A DNA stretch of 64,000 nucleotides, from contig NZ_BMZS01000011.1 in NCBI RefSeq assembly GCF_014652915.1, positions 1 to 64,000 of the forward strand, in the 5' to 3' direction. The notes beneath the pieces were generated by a model. The model was not told the origin of the DNA and searched no databases. It saw only the letters and a program-made list of their open reading frames with translations. This document shows, piece by piece, positions 18,264 to 27,496 of this stretch. The position numbers and the translations under genes were made by a program. The first letter of the stretch is position 1. Every line of letters starts with the position of its first letter. The DNA comes from Thalassobaculum fulvum (GTDB lineage: Bacteria > Pseudomonadota > Alphaproteobacteria > Thalassobaculales > Thalassobaculaceae).

Positions 18264-19445
18264 CTACGCCGCCGTCTTCGCCCAGTCGATCAGCTTGCCG
18301 ATGAAGTCGGCGCACTGGTCGATCTGGTCGATGTCGACGTACTCGTCGGCCTTGTGCGCCTGGTCGATGCTGCCGGGGCCGAAGATCACCGCCGGCATGC
18401 CGGCGCGCTGGAACAGCCCGGCCTCGGCGCCGTAGGCCACCACGCCGGAGGCGTTCAGCCCGGTCAGGTGCCGCACCAGGGCCTCGGCCGCCGAGGTCTC
18501 GTCGGGCGCCAGGCCCGGCACGTCGGTGATCATCTCGGTGACCACGCCGGCGTGCGGGGCCGCCGCTTTCAGGACCGGGTCGAGCTCGTCCGCGCAGAAC
18601 CGGCGGATGCGCGCCTCGATGGCGTCGGCGTCGTCGGTCGGGACCAGCCGGACGCTCCAGGTGACGTGGCAGGTCTCGGCGACGATGTTGTGGGCGGTGC
18701 CGCCGTGGATCACGCCGACGTTGAAGGTCGAGCACGGCGGGTCGAACGGCGACAACGGGTCGGCATCGGCCTCGAACTCGCGGCCGAGCTCGCCCAGGAA
18801 CCCGACCAGCCTGGCGGCCGCGTCGATCGCGCTGGCGCCGAGCGCCGGATTGCTGGAATGCGCCGGCACGCCGGTGATGTCGGAGTGGTAGACCCGGGTG
18901 CCCTTGTTGCCGCCGATCAGCTGCATCGAGGTCGGCTCGCCGACGATCACGGCGCGCGGCCGCGGCAGGTTGCCGGTCACGTCCTTGATGATGCCGCGCA
19001 CGCCCAGGCAGCCGACCTCCTCGTCGTAGGACAGGGCGAGGTGGATCGGCACCGTCAGCTTCGCCTTCGCCATGTCCGGCACCAGGGCCAGCGCGGTCGC
19101 CAGGAAGCCCTTCATGTCGCAGGTGCCGCGGCCGTACAGCCGGCCGTCGCGGCGGTCGACCTTGAACGGGTCGGAGGTCCATTTCTGGCCGTCGACGGGC
19201 ACCACGTCGGTGTGGCCCGACAGCACCACGCCGCCCGCCGCCTCGGGGCCGATGGTGGCCCACAGATTGGCCTTGCCGCCGGTCTCGTCGTGGGTCAGGC
19301 GCACCGCGACGCCGTGGCCGGCGAGATAGTCCCGCACGTCCTCGATCAGCGCCAGGTTGGAGTTGCGCGAGGTGGTGTCGAACGCCACCAGGCGCTCGAT
19401 CATGGCGATCGAACGCTCCAGGCGTCCCTCGGATCCGGCACTCAT
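18264..19445 (-). CDS. argE: Acetylornithine deacetylase
   Basis: Zinc-dependent M20 peptidase-family enzyme that releases ornithine from N-acetylornithine. The 393-residue protein has the two-metal site: SGHTDVVPVDG with His78 and Asp80, YGRGTCDMKG with the bridging Asp110, SYDEEVGC with the catalytic base Glu142 and metal ligand Glu143, and VGEPTSMQ. IGGNKGTRVYHSDITGVPAHSS marks the dimerisation domain as ArgE-like rather than DapE. Transcribed after folE, 10 bases from it. A gene for an acetyl-cycling ornithine acetyltransferase is not seen here, so both routes may exist in the organism. Confidence 0.93.
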   Translation of the reverse strand: MSAGSEGRLERSIAMIERLVAFDTTSRNSNLALIEDVRDYLAGHGVAVRLTHDETGGKANLWATIGPEAAGGVVLSGHTDVVPVDGQKWTSDPFKVDRRDGRLYGRGTCDMKGFLATALALVPDMAKAKLTVPIHLALSYDEEVGCLGVRGIIKDVTGNLPRPRAVIVGEPTSMQLIGGNKGTRVYHSDITGVPAHSSNPALGASAIDAAARLVGFLGELGREFEADADPLSPFDPPCSTFNVGVIHGGTAHNIVAETCHVTWSVRLVPTDDADAIEARIRRFCADELDPVLKAAAPHAGVVTEMITDVPGLAPDETSAAEALVRHLTGLNASGVVAYGAEAGLFQRAGMPAVIFGPGSIDQAHKADEYVDIDQIDQCADFIGKLIDWAKTAA

Positions 19446-19455
19446 CGACGCGCGC

Positions 19456-20088
19456 TCAACCCCGGTGGCCGATCAGCTGGAAGAACTCCCGCCGGCGCTC
19501 GGCGTCGTCCTTGAAGCAGCCGAGCATGCGGGTGGTGACCATGCCGACGTCGTGCTTGTGGACGCCGCGCGTGCTCATGCAGTGGTGCTCGGACTCGATC
19601 ACCACGGCGACCCCGACCGGGTCGAGCACGTCCTGGATCGCGTTGGCGATCTGGGCGGTCAGGCGCTCCTGGATCTGCATGCGCCTGGCATAGGCGTCCA
19701 CGACCCGGGCCAGCTTGGAGATCCCGACCACGCGGTCGCGCGGGAAGTAGGCGACGTGCGCGGTGCCGATGATCGGCAGCATGTGGTGCTCGCAGAACGA
19801 CTCGAAGCGCACGCCCTTCAGCAGCACGATCTCGTCGTAGGCCTCGACCTCCTCGAAGGTGCGGGCCAGGATGTCGGCCGGATCGTACAGGTAGCCGCCG
19901 AACAGCTCCTCGTAGGAGCGGACGACCCGCGCCGGGGTGTCGGCCAGCCCCTCGCGGTCCGGATCCTCGCCGATCCACTCGATCAGCGTGCGGACCGCAC
20001 GCTCCGCCTGCTCGCGGGTCGGCTTCCGGTGCGCGGCCGGCAGCACGTTGCTCTGGGGCTTGGCCAGCGCGTTGTCGTAGGGGCTCAT
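19456..20088 (-). CDS. folE: GTP cyclohydrolase I
   Basis: Converts GTP to 7,8-dihydroneopterin triphosphate, the entry to folate and, in many bacteria, queuosine synthesis. The product is 210 residues with the zinc ligands Cys99 and His102 (SFCEHHMLP) and Cys170 ([12 protein letters not shown]), plus the [12 protein letters not shown] and QIQERLT segments of the active site. The start [10 protein letters not shown] at 20088 follows AAGGA; the frame stays open upstream but lacks family similarity. It precedes argE closely on the same strand. Confidence 0.96.
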   Translation of the reverse strand: MSPYDNALAKPQSNVLPAAHRKPTREQAERAVRTLIEWIGEDPDREGLADTPARVVRSYEELFGGYLYDPADILARTFEEVEAYDEIVLLKGVRFESFCEHHMLPIIGTAHVAYFPRDRVVGISKLARVVDAYARRMQIQERLTAQIANAIQDVLDPVGVAVVIESEHHCMSTRGVHKHDVGMVTTRMLGCFKDDAERRREFFQLIGHRG

Positions 20089-20174
20089 GTCATGATCCTT
20101 GTTTCGGGAGGGGGTGCCCTGAAGGCAGAGCCAGTTGCCGAAGTGCACGTCTTGTTGTGCGGGGATGTTCGTCA

Positions 20175-20204
20175 CTTATACGCCGAGATCGCGGATTGGA
20201 TCAA
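20175..20204 (-). promoter_or_regulatory. Putative folE promoter
   Basis: On the minus strand TTGATC (20199-20204) and TATAAG (20175-20180) are separated by 18 bases and lie about 87 bases before the folE start. They are a good match to the housekeeping sigma consensus in an otherwise GC-rich stretch. Confidence 0.5.
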
Positions 20205-20257
20205 AGAACACCCGCTCACGGCCCAGTGATCGGGGTGGAGTGGTCGGGGCAGAGCGA

Positions 20258-20650
20258 TCAGTTCAGGCTGACCCGCTGGTGCGGGCTGTCGAGCGAGAAT
20301 GCCGGAATCGCCACCTCCAGCCACTCCCCGGTCTCGACCTCCATGCCGTAGGACCCGACCATCATGCCGGACGGCGTATTGAGCGGGCAGCCGCTGGTGT
20401 ACTCGAAGCTGTCGCCCGGCCGCAGCACCGGCTGCTCGCCGACCACGCCGGGGCCGCGGACCTCCTGGGTGCGGCCCTCGGCGTCGGTGATCGACCAGAA
20501 CCGGTTGCGCAGGCGAACGGTCTGGCCGCCGAGGTTCTCGATGCGGACCTGGTAGGCCCACATGAACTGGCGCTCGTCCGGCGACGACTGCTCCTCGAGG
20601 AACACCGGCTGGACCGTGACCCGGATGTCGTGCGTTGTGCTGCTGTACAT
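20258..20650 (-). CDS. apaG: ApaG protein
   Basis: Small protein of 130 residues with an immunoglobulin-like (fibronectin type III-like) fold; its cellular role is not firmly known, though apaG is often linked to apaH and ksgA and to Co/Mg effects. Visible conserved parts are FMWAYQVRIENLG, QTVRLRNRFWSITDAEGRTQEV, GPGVVGEQPVLRPGDSFEYTSGCPLNTPSG and MEVETGEWLEVAIPAFSL. The ATG at 20650 has GGAG upstream. No apaH neighbour; it lies between folE and an RTX protein gene on the same strand. Confidence 0.94.
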   Translation of the reverse strand: MYSSTTHDIRVTVQPVFLEEQSSPDERQFMWAYQVRIENLGGQTVRLRNRFWSITDAEGRTQEVRGPGVVGEQPVLRPGDSFEYTSGCPLNTPSGMMVGSYGMEVETGEWLEVAIPAFSLDSPHQRVSLN

Positions 20651-20736
20651 CACTCCATCCTCGGACGCTCCCGACGTCCCTGATGTAGGCCGTGCGACCC
20701 TCGGTTTCCAACACCCGCAGGCGCGCCCGGTTCGGC

Positions 20737-21852
20737 CTAGCCGGTCGTGAACCAGCCGTCGACCACGGACGCGGCGGCAACCCCGGTCAGGGTCACGGTG
20801 GCGCCGTTCGAGAACGTAACCACCGCCGATCCGCCGACGTCGGCGGCCGACCAGGTGATGCCGGAGGCGAGGCTGATCTGGTCGCCGAGGGCGTTGTCGA
20901 AATCGCCGATGGTGTCGTTGCCGGAGGGCGTACCCATCAGGAACACGTCGCCGGCGGTACCGCCGATCAGCAGGTCGTCGCCGCGGTTGCCGGCCAACAC
21001 GTCGGCGCCGGCCCCGCCCGACAGGGTGTCGTTGCCCTGGCCGCCGTACAGCCAGTCGGCGTCGGCGCCGCCGATCAGCGTGTCGTTGCCGAGGTTGCCG
21101 TACACGATGTCGGCCGAGGTGCCGCCGTCGATCGAGTCGTTGCCCTGGCCGCCGAACAGGCTGTCGGCGCCGTCGCCGCCGCTGAGCGTGTCGTTGCCCT
21201 TGTTGCCGTAGATCACGTCGGCGCCGTTGTGACCGAGCATCGAGTCGGCGCCGTCGTTGCCCCACAGCAGGTCGTTGCCGTCGCCGCCGACGATGCTGTC
21301 GTTGCCCTGGCCGCCATACAGGGTGTCGGCCGCGCTGCCGCCCGACAGCAGGTCGTTGCCGACGTTGCCGTACATCAGCTCGGCACCGTCGCTGCCGAAC
21401 AGACTGTCGGCGCCGTCGCCGCCGGTGACGGTGTCGTCGCCGGCCCCGCCCGAGATCACGTCGTCGCCGTTGCCGCTGCCGCCCCGGATCAGGTCGTTGC
21501 CGTCGCCGCCGACCAGGGTGTCGTCGTCGGGCCCGCCGGTGATGGTGTCGGCGCCCTCGGAGGCGGTCAGGTTGACCTTCAGCTGGGTGCCGGTGAGGTT
21601 GGCGCCGGTGAACGACACGCCGATGGTGCTGGTCACCACCATGGTCAGCGTGGCGCTGGTGCTGGCCAGGATGGTGGTCGGCACGTCGATGACGTGGGCG
21701 GCGTTGGCGCTGACGTTGATCGTCGAGTAGCCGGTGAACTGGCTGAGGCTGGTCGACGCCAGCGTGCCGGAGGTGATGTTGAGGGTTCCGGTGTCGGTTC
21801 CGTCGTCCGCGATGGACGCCAGCCCTGTGACCGACGAGCTTACAGTGGCCAT
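20737..21852 (-). CDS. RTX (hemolysin-type calcium-binding repeat) protein
   Basis: Predicted secreted protein of 371 residues. Residues 1-95 form a Ser/Thr-rich region with no signal peptide. From about 100 to 310 there are nonapeptides of the GGxGxDxLx type; they group in fours (YGNxGNDTL, SGGxxADxL, YGGQGNDSI, xGGxxADxx). The last 60 residues lack repeats (DFDNALGDQISLASGITWSAA) and resemble the end of type I secretion substrates. Calcium would fold the repeats outside the cell. The start at 21852 has GAGGAG upstream. No type I exporter is in the window. No enzymatic domain seen, so possibly a surface or matrix protein. Confidence 0.85.
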   Translation of the reverse strand: MATVSSSVTGLASIADDGTDTGTLNITSGTLASTSLSQFTGYSTINVSANAAHVIDVPTTILASTSATLTMVVTSTIGVSFTGANLTGTQLKVNLTASEGADTITGGPDDDTLVGGDGNDLIRGGSGNGDDVISGGAGDDTVTGGDGADSLFGSDGAELMYGNVGNDLLSGGSAADTLYGGQGNDSIVGGDGNDLLWGNDGADSMLGHNGADVIYGNKGNDTLSGGDGADSLFGGQGNDSIDGGTSADIVYGNLGNDTLIGGADADWLYGGQGNDTLSGGAGADVLAGNRGDDLLIGGTAGDVFLMGTPSGNDTIGDFDNALGDQISLASGITWSAADVGGSAVVTFSNGATVTLTGVAAASVVDGWFTTG

Positions 21853-21984
21853 GGCACACTCCTCATTCTTGAGGCCTTCGGGCGTTCTGCCCCGCCGTAC
21901 ACGGCATAAGTCGCTATTGGTTAAGATTTTATCACTGCGTGCCCGGCCCGTCACGAGGCTCGTTGGACGGGCACGACCGGGGGC

Positions 21985-22013
21985 TTGCAAGATCGCGCCG
22001 GCTGACGCATGTT
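21985..22013 (+). promoter_or_regulatory. Putative tRNA-Gly promoter
   Basis: TTGCAA (21985-21990), 17 bases, then CATGTT (22008-22013), placed 12 bases before the first base of the tRNA, which is the expected distance for a stable RNA promoter. The -10 is only a moderate match. Confidence 0.45.
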
Positions 22014-22024
22014 CTGGGCACGGC

Positions 22025-22098
22025 GCGGGTGTAGTTCAATGGTAGAACGGCAGCTTCCCAAGCTGCATACGAGGGTTCGATTCCCTTCACCCGCTCCA
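22025..22098 (+). tRNA. tRNA-Gly (anticodon CCC)
   Basis: Complete cloverleaf: acceptor GCGGGTG with CACCCGC, D arm with GTTCAATGGTAGAAC, anticodon stem GCAGC/GCTGC with loop TTCCCAA giving anticodon CCC (reads GGG), T arm with GGTTCGATTCC, discriminator T and an encoded CCA at 22096-22098. Its last 12 bases overlap the end of the convergent monooxygenase gene. Confidence 0.96.
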
Positions 22099-23883
22099 GC
22101 TTCCTTCCCCCGCCGATCGCATGAGCCCCAGCTCCTCCGCCTTGATGGCGAGCGCCAGGTACTTCGAGTAGTTGCGGCACTGCGAGAACGCGCCGGCGGT
22201 GAACCACAGCCCGGGATGGCCGGTGCGGCTCCACATGTTGCGCAGCTCCTGGGTCTCCGGGTCGAACCCCCAGACCGGGCCGGCGCGCTCGGCCACCGCG
22301 TCGCCGAACAGGGTGCGGACCATGTGGTCCTGGCCCTTGTAGCCGGTCGCCAGCACCACCAGCTCGGCCGCCAGCAGGCGGCCGTCGGCCAGCCGGGCGC
22401 CGCCGGCCTCGAACGCCTCGATGTCGGCGTACTGCACCACCGGCAGCTTGCCGGCGGCGATCAGGTCGGAGCAGCCGACGTTGAAGTAGTAGCCGCCGCC
22501 GCGGGTCCGGTATAGCAGCGGCCAGCCGGTGCCGTTCTCGCCGAACGACAGCCGGAAGCCGGCCTTCTCCAGCCCGTCGAGCAGCGGCTTGTCGAGCTCG
22601 CGGACCCTGTCGGTCAGCAGCTTGTGGGCGGTCCGCATCAGCGGCAGCGGCATCGAGGCGTTGATCAGGTCGCGGTCGTCGAGCGACGGGCCGGGGCCGA
22701 GGTACACGCCGTCGTACAGCTGGGCGCTCGGCTCGACGTTCACCACCAGGGTCGGGCTGCGCTGGATCATGGTGACCCGGGCGCCGCTGCCGTGCAGGTC
22801 CTGGGCGATGTCGTGGGCGCTGGTGCCGGTGCCGAACACCAGCACATCGCGGCCGCGCCAGGCGGCGCCGTCGCCGAACCTGCTTGAGTGCACGACCTCG
22901 CCGGCGAACCGGTCGAGGGTCGGGATGTCCGGCAGGCTCGGGGTGCCGCTGACGCTGGTCGCCATGACGATGTGCCGCGGCCGCATCTCCCGGATCGAGC
23001 CGTCGACGAGCCGCAGGCGGGCGGTCCAGCAGCCGGCGGCGTCGTCCCAGGCGGCACCCTCGAACGACGTCTCGGTCCAGAAGGCGATCTCCATCGCCTC
23101 GGCGTAGATCTCCAGCCAGTTGGCGATCTGGTCCTTGGAGAGGTATGCCGGGAAGGTCTCCGGGAACGGCAGGTAGGGCAGGTGGTTGCTGTGCTTCTGG
23201 TTGTGCAGCTTCAGCCCGTGATAGCGCAGCCGCCAATTGTCGCCGACCCGTGCCATCCGGTCGACCACCAGGGCGTCGACGTCGAGCTGGCCGAGCCGGG
23301 CGGCGGCGGTCAGCCCGGCGTGGCCGCCGCCGACGATCAGCACCGTCGGGTCGCGGTCGGCATAGGCCGCCGCCGCGCGCCGCCGGTCGAGCCAGTTCGG
23401 GCCGTGGAAGTCGCGGTCGAACACCGGGCCCTCGCGGGCGGCCCGCAGGGTCGCCTCCTCGTGGCCGCGCAGCTCGTCGAGCGCGGTCAGCAGGGTCCAG
23501 GCACGGGCCGGCGCGCCCGGCGCGGCGTCCAGCCGGAACCGCACGATGCCGCTGCCGCGCCCGACGTCGGTCTCGAAGCCGATCATCGCCTCGATCACCT
23601 CGACGCCGGCGCGCTCGACGGTGCGCGGCGGGCAGCGCCCGGGGTGGACCTTGAGGCCGGTCAGGGCGCGCGTGCGGCCGAGCCGGGCGAGCTCGCCGGC
23701 CAGCCGGTCGCCGCCGCTGACCGTCACGATCCGCCAGGTCAGCGCCAGCACGTCGCGCCAGTGCGAGTCGGCCTCGAACAGGGCCGCCGTCGCGGTCGGG
23801 TCGGCGGCCGCGAGCGCGGCCTCCAGGCGGGCCAGCCAGTCGTCGACGGTCGGCAGGAGGCGGGCGGTCTGCTCCGAGCCCAT
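22087..23883 (-). CDS. Flavin-containing monooxygenase with N-terminal NTF2-like domain
   Basis: Predicted FAD- and NADPH-dependent monooxygenase, 598 residues. Residues about 12-140 look like an NTF2/SnoaL-type domain. The FAD fingerprint VLIVGGGHAG is at 181-190, and the second nucleotide site VLVFGTGTSAHD lies near 350; VVLATGYKGQ is the late FMO motif. This two-part architecture is common in bacterial and fungal homologues of FMO and YUCCA-type enzymes. Substrate unknown. The start ATG 23883 is divergent from the DhaKL gene. The TGA stop lies inside the tRNA-Gly gene on the other strand. Confidence 0.88.
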   Translation of the reverse strand: MGSEQTARLLPTVDDWLARLEAALAAADPTATAALFEADSHWRDVLALTWRIVTVSGGDRLAGELARLGRTRALTGLKVHPGRCPPRTVERAGVEVIEAMIGFETDVGRGSGIVRFRLDAAPGAPARAWTLLTALDELRGHEEATLRAAREGPVFDRDFHGPNWLDRRRAAAAYADRDPTVLIVGGGHAGLTAAARLGQLDVDALVVDRMARVGDNWRLRYHGLKLHNQKHSNHLPYLPFPETFPAYLSKDQIANWLEIYAEAMEIAFWTETSFEGAAWDDAAGCWTARLRLVDGSIREMRPRHIVMATSVSGTPSLPDIPTLDRFAGEVVHSSRFGDGAAWRGRDVLVFGTGTSAHDIAQDLHGSGARVTMIQRSPTLVVNVEPSAQLYDGVYLGPGPSLDDRDLINASMPLPLMRTAHKLLTDRVRELDKPLLDGLEKAGFRLSFGENGTGWPLLYRTRGGGYYFNVGCSDLIAAGKLPVVQYADIEAFEAGGARLADGRLLAAELVVLATGYKGQDHMVRTLFGDAVAERAGPVWGFDPETQELRNMWSRTGHPGLWFTAGAFSQCRNYSKYLALAIKAEELGLMRSAGEGSWSG

Positions 23884-23999
23884 GGCGATTTCGCTCCCCG
23901 ATTCTCGTTCCGGTTTCTTGTCATGGTCTTCCGGGAGGCTAGCGGGGCGGGCCGTCGGCAGCTAGCGTTTCGGCCCGAGACAGCGCCGGAGCCGATGCC

Positions 24000-25634
24000 A
24001 TGAGCCAGTTCATCAACGCCCGCGAGACCCTGGTCACCGAGGCGCTCGACGGCCTGCTGCGCGGTTCCGGCGGAAGGCTGGCCCGGCTCGACGGCTATCC
24101 GCACGTCAAGGTGATCGTGCGCGCCGACTGGCCGCAGAACGACGGGGTCGACCGGGTGGCGGTGATCAGCGGCGGCGGCTCCGGCCACGAGCCGGCCCAT
24201 GCCGGCTTCGTCGGCGACGGGCTGCTGACCGCGGCGGTGTGCGGCGAGGTGTTCGCCTCGCCCAGCGTCGACGCCGTGCTGGCCGGCATCCTGTCGGTCA
24301 CCGGCCCGGCCGGCTGCCTGCTGATCGTCAAGAACTACACCGGCGACCGGCTGAACTTCGGGCTGGCGGCGGCGCGCGCCCGCGCCCTCGGCCGGCGGGT
24401 CGAGATGGTGGTGGTCGACGACGACATCGCACTCCCCGAGGCGGTGCAGGCGCGCGGCGTCGCCGGCACCCTGTTCGTGCACAAGATCGCCGGCGCGCTG
24501 GCGGCCGGCGGGGTCGGCCTGGACCATGTCGCGGCCGCGGCCCGCTCGGCGATCGGCCGGCTGGCGTCGATCGGCATGTCGCTCGACACCTGCACCATCC
24601 CCGGCTCGCCGAAGGAGAGCCGGATCGCCGCCGGCCAGGCCGAGCTCGGTCTCGGCATCCACGGCGAGCCGGGCAGCGAGAAGGTGGCGTTCGAGGGGGC
24701 GAAGGCCGCCGTCGCGCTGGTCGCCGAGCGGCTGCGCCCGCATCTGGCGGCGGGCCGCCGGCACGCGCTGCTGCTGAACAACCTCGGCGGCTGCACGCCG
24801 CTGGAGATGGGGGTGCTGGCCGAGGAGCTGTGCCGGTCCGCGCTGGCACCGGCGCTCGGCTGGATGATCGGCCCGGCGCCGCTGATGACCTCGCTCGACA
24901 TGCGCGGCTTCTCGGTCTCGCTGCTGGCGCTGCAGGACGGCGAGGAGGTGCTGCTGACGGCGCCGACCGGCTGCCCGGCCTGGGCGCCGCTGCGGCCGCT
25001 CGGCCCGCCCGAGGTGCGGCCGATGCCGGCCGGCCTGGCGCCGCAGTCGTTCGCGCCGTCGGCCGACCCGGCGATGCGGGCGCTGCTGGAGAGGTGCTGC
25101 ACCGTGCTGGCCTCCCAGGAGGCCGCGCTGAACGCCCTCGACGCCAAGGTCGGCGACGGCGACACCGGCTCGACCCTGGCGACCGCGGCGCGCAGCCTGC
25201 TGGCTGCCGCCGACGGCCTGCCGCTGGCCGACCGGCCGGCGCTGCTGACCGCGATCGGGCTGGCGCTCGGCACCAGCATGGGCGGGTCGAGCGGGGTGCT
25301 GCTGGCGATCTTCTTCGCCGGCGCCGGCGAGGCGGCCGCAGCGGGCGCCGACTGGCCGGCGGCGCTGCAGGCCGGGCTCGCGCGGATGGCCGCGGTCGGC
25401 GGCGCGAAGGCCGGCGACCGGACCATGATCGACGCCCTGGCCCCGGCGCTCGAGGCGCTGGCGGCCGGCGGGGGCGTCGCCGGCGCCGCGAAGGCCGCCC
25501 GGGCGGGTGCCGACGCCACCCGGGCGATGACCGCGCGGGCCGGCCGCTCGGCCTACGTGTCGGCCGGTGACCTGTCCGGCCACGCCGATCCCGGCGCCGA
25601 GGCGGTGGCCCGGCTGTTCGAGGGGCTGGCCTGA
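24000..25634 (+). CDS. Dihydroxyacetone kinase, ATP-dependent, DhaK-DhaL fusion
   Basis: Single-chain kinase of 544 residues that phosphorylates dihydroxyacetone (possibly other short aldoses or ketoses). The K domain (about 1-335) has GGGSGHEPAH at 58-67 and His221 in GIHGEPG, which binds the substrate covalently through its carbonyl. The L domain (about 355-544) has GDGDTGSTLA with the Mg-binding aspartates and the GGSSGVLLAIFF and DALAPAL helices. This fused form uses ATP rather than the PTS phosphocarrier. The start is ATG 24000. It is divergent from the monooxygenase and followed by an inverted repeat pair. Confidence 0.94.
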   Translation: MSQFINARETLVTEALDGLLRGSGGRLARLDGYPHVKVIVRADWPQNDGVDRVAVISGGGSGHEPAHAGFVGDGLLTAAVCGEVFASPSVDAVLAGILSVTGPAGCLLIVKNYTGDRLNFGLAAARARALGRRVEMVVVDDDIALPEAVQARGVAGTLFVHKIAGALAAGGVGLDHVAAAARSAIGRLASIGMSLDTCTIPGSPKESRIAAGQAELGLGIHGEPGSEKVAFEGAKAAVALVAERLRPHLAAGRRHALLLNNLGGCTPLEMGVLAEELCRSALAPALGWMIGPAPLMTSLDMRGFSVSLLALQDGEEVLLTAPTGCPAWAPLRPLGPPEVRPMPAGLAPQSFAPSADPAMRALLERCCTVLASQEAALNALDAKVGDGDTGSTLATAARSLLAAADGLPLADRPALLTAIGLALGTSMGGSSGVLLAIFFAGAGEAAAAGADWPAALQAGLARMAAVGGAKAGDRTMIDALAPALEALAAGGGVAGAAKAARAGADATRAMTARAGRSAYVSAGDLSGHADPGAEAVARLFEGLA

Positions 25635-25674
25635 AGGGGCGGAAGTCGAGGGTGATCTCCGGCGGTCCGCCGCC

Positions 25675-25784
25675 GTGGGTCCCGGGTCGCGCTTCGCTTG
25701 CCCGGGATGAGGTGAAGATGAGAGGGTCCCCACCTTCCCTCATCCCGGCCGCAGCGGCGAAGCCGCGGAGAGCCGGGACCCACG
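25675..25784. repeat. Paired inverted intergenic repeat
   Basis: 25675-25712 (GTGGGTCCCGGG to CCCGGGATGAGG) and 25739-25784 (CTCATCCCGGCC to GCCGGGACCCACG) form an inverted pair about 26 bases apart. The second arm is almost identical to the second arm of the pair at 57.2 kb. It lies between dhaKL and the ABC ATPase gene. Confidence 0.78.
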
Positions 25785-25879
25785 CTCGTCGGGCGTGCCC
25801 GAGCCCGGTTGCCGCCGCTTCGTCCCGCCCCTATCTTCGCGGTTCGCTTCTCCGCCCCTGCAACCGTCCCCGGTGTCCG

Positions 25880-26635
25880 ATGACCGACGCCCTCGAGGTC
25901 AGCGGCCTGCGCAAGACCTTCGGCGAGGTCGTCGCGGTCGACGAGGTCAGCTTCAGCGCCGCGCCCGGCCGCACCGTGGGCCTGCTGGGCGGCAACGGCG
26001 CCGGCAAGACCACCACGATCTCCATGCTGCTCGGCCTGCTGACGCCGACCGCCGGCAGCGTCCAGGTGCTCGGCCACGACCTGGCGACCGACCGCTACGC
26101 GGTGCTGCCGCGCATGAACTTCTCGTCGCCCTATGTCGACCTGCCGCACCGGCTGACGGTCGCCCAGAACCTGCTGGTCTACGCCGAGCTGTACGGCGAG
26201 CCGGATCCCCGCGAGCGGGTCCGCGAGCTGGCCGACAGGCTGCAGTTCACCGAGCTGCTGGACCGCGCCACCGGCAAGCTGTCGGCCGGCCAGAAGACCC
26301 GGGTGTCGCTGGCCAAGGCGCTGATCAACCGGCCCGAGGTGCTGCTGCTGGACGAGCCGACCGCCTCGCTCGACCCCGACACCGGCGACTGGGTGCGGCG
26401 CTATCTCGAGGACTACCGCGAGCGCACAAGCGCCACCATCCTGCTGGCCTCGCACAACATGGGCGAGGTCGAGCGGCTGTGCGACGACGTGCTGATGATG
26501 CGGCGCGGCCGCGTGGTCGACCGCGGCTCGCCGGCCGAGCTGCTGGCCCGCTACGGCCGGCAGACCCTGGAGGACGTGTTCCTCGACATCGCCCGCGAGC
26601 GCCGCAGCGGCGACCGCCTGGAGCCGGTGTCGTGA
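25880..26635 (+). CDS. ABC-2 type transporter, ATP-binding protein
   Basis: ATPase of 251 residues that should energise the permease encoded by the next gene. Walker [10 protein letters not shown] at 37-45, signature [15 protein letters not shown] (Ala in place of the usual first Gly), Walker [15 protein letters not shown] and the switch His in LLASHN are all present. DrrA/NodI-like exporters share the arrangement. The start at ATG 25880 is chosen from the family N-terminus. The GTGA overlap with the permease gene at 26632 implies tight coupling. Cargo unknown. Confidence 0.92.
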   Translation: MTDALEVSGLRKTFGEVVAVDEVSFSAAPGRTVGLLGGNGAGKTTTISMLLGLLTPTAGSVQVLGHDLATDRYAVLPRMNFSSPYVDLPHRLTVAQNLLVYAELYGEPDPRERVRELADRLQFTELLDRATGKLSAGQKTRVSLAKALINRPEVLLLDEPTASLDPDTGDWVRRYLEDYRERTSATILLASHNMGEVERLCDDVLMMRRGRVVDRGSPAELLARYGRQTLEDVFLDIARERRSGDRLEPVS

Positions 26636-27483
26636 GCGACGCGACCATGCCGATCCGCCGGCCCCAGTCCCGGCCGCAGACCGGCCCGCTGGCCTCGGCC
26701 CGCCGGGTCGCCGCCATGGTGCGGCGCTACTGGTACCTGATCCGCGGCTCGTGGCCGCGGATCGCCGAGCTGGCCTACTGGCCGACCATCCAGATGATCC
26801 TGTGGGGGCTGATCAGCCAGTTCTTCACCACCCACTCGCACTGGCTGGCCGACGCCGCCGGGGTGCTGATCGCCGGGGTGCTGCTGTGGGACATCCTGTT
26901 CCGCGGCCAGATCGGGTTCTCGATCTGCTTCCTGGAGGAGCTGTGGTCGCGCAACCTCGGCCACCTGTTCGTCAGCCCGCTGCGCCCGTGGGAGCTGGTG
27001 GCCTCGCTGATGACCATGAGCCTGATCCGCACGGCGATCGGCGCCGGGGTGGCGTCGGTCATCGCGATCGGGCTGTACGCGTTCTCGCTGTTCGACCTCG
27101 GCCCGCCGCTGGTGGCGTTCTTCGTCGCCCTGATGCTGATGGGCTGGGGGATGGGCATGGTGATCGTGGCGATGGTGCTGCGCTACGGCCTCGGGGCGGA
27201 GTCGCTGGCCTGGGTGGCGCTGTTCGCGTTCGCGCCGATCAGCTGCGTGTACTACCCGGTCGCCACCCTGCCGGAATCGGTGCAGTGGCTGGCCTGGTCG
27301 ACGCCGTCGGCCTACGTGTTCGAGGGCATGCGCGCGGTCATGGTCGACGGCGTGTTCCGCTGGGACCTGCTGGCCGGGGCGCTGGCGCTCGACGCGGTGT
27401 ACGTGGCGATCGGCGCCGCGGTGTTCGCCTGGGCCTTCGCAGCCGCCCGCCGCGACGGACGGCTGCTGCAGACCGGCGAGTAG
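26632..27483 (+). CDS. ABC-2 type transporter, permease
   Basis: Inner-membrane permease of about 283 residues. After a 35-residue cytoplasmic head it has six hydrophobic segments, with the ABC-2 signature region [37 protein letters not shown] before the last segments. GTG 26632 overlaps the ATPase stop and is preferred; an ATG five codons later (26647) is the alternative. With the preceding ATPase it should form an exporter of the NodIJ/DrrAB kind; the substrate cannot be inferred. Confidence 0.9.
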   Translation: MSDATMPIRRPQSRPQTGPLASARRVAAMVRRYWYLIRGSWPRIAELAYWPTIQMILWGLISQFFTTHSHWLADAAGVLIAGVLLWDILFRGQIGFSICFLEELWSRNLGHLFVSPLRPWELVASLMTMSLIRTAIGAGVASVIAIGLYAFSLFDLGPPLVAFFVALMLMGWGMGMVIVAMVLRYGLGAESLAWVALFAFAPISCVYYPVATLPESVQWLAWSTPSAYVFEGMRAVMVDGVFRWDLLAGALALDAVYVAIGAAVFAWAFAAARRDGRLLQTGE

Positions 27484-27496
27484 TGACCTACTCCTA

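Noticed and set aside
20940-21560. Regular repeated units resembling a CRISPR array
   Set aside because: The units are 27-base multiples encoding Ca-binding nonapeptides in one frame, with no constant repeat and variable spacer structure.
22025-22098. tRNA-Gly as an integration site of a mobile element
   Set aside because: No integrase, no repeated 3' tRNA segment and no foreign gene block on either side.
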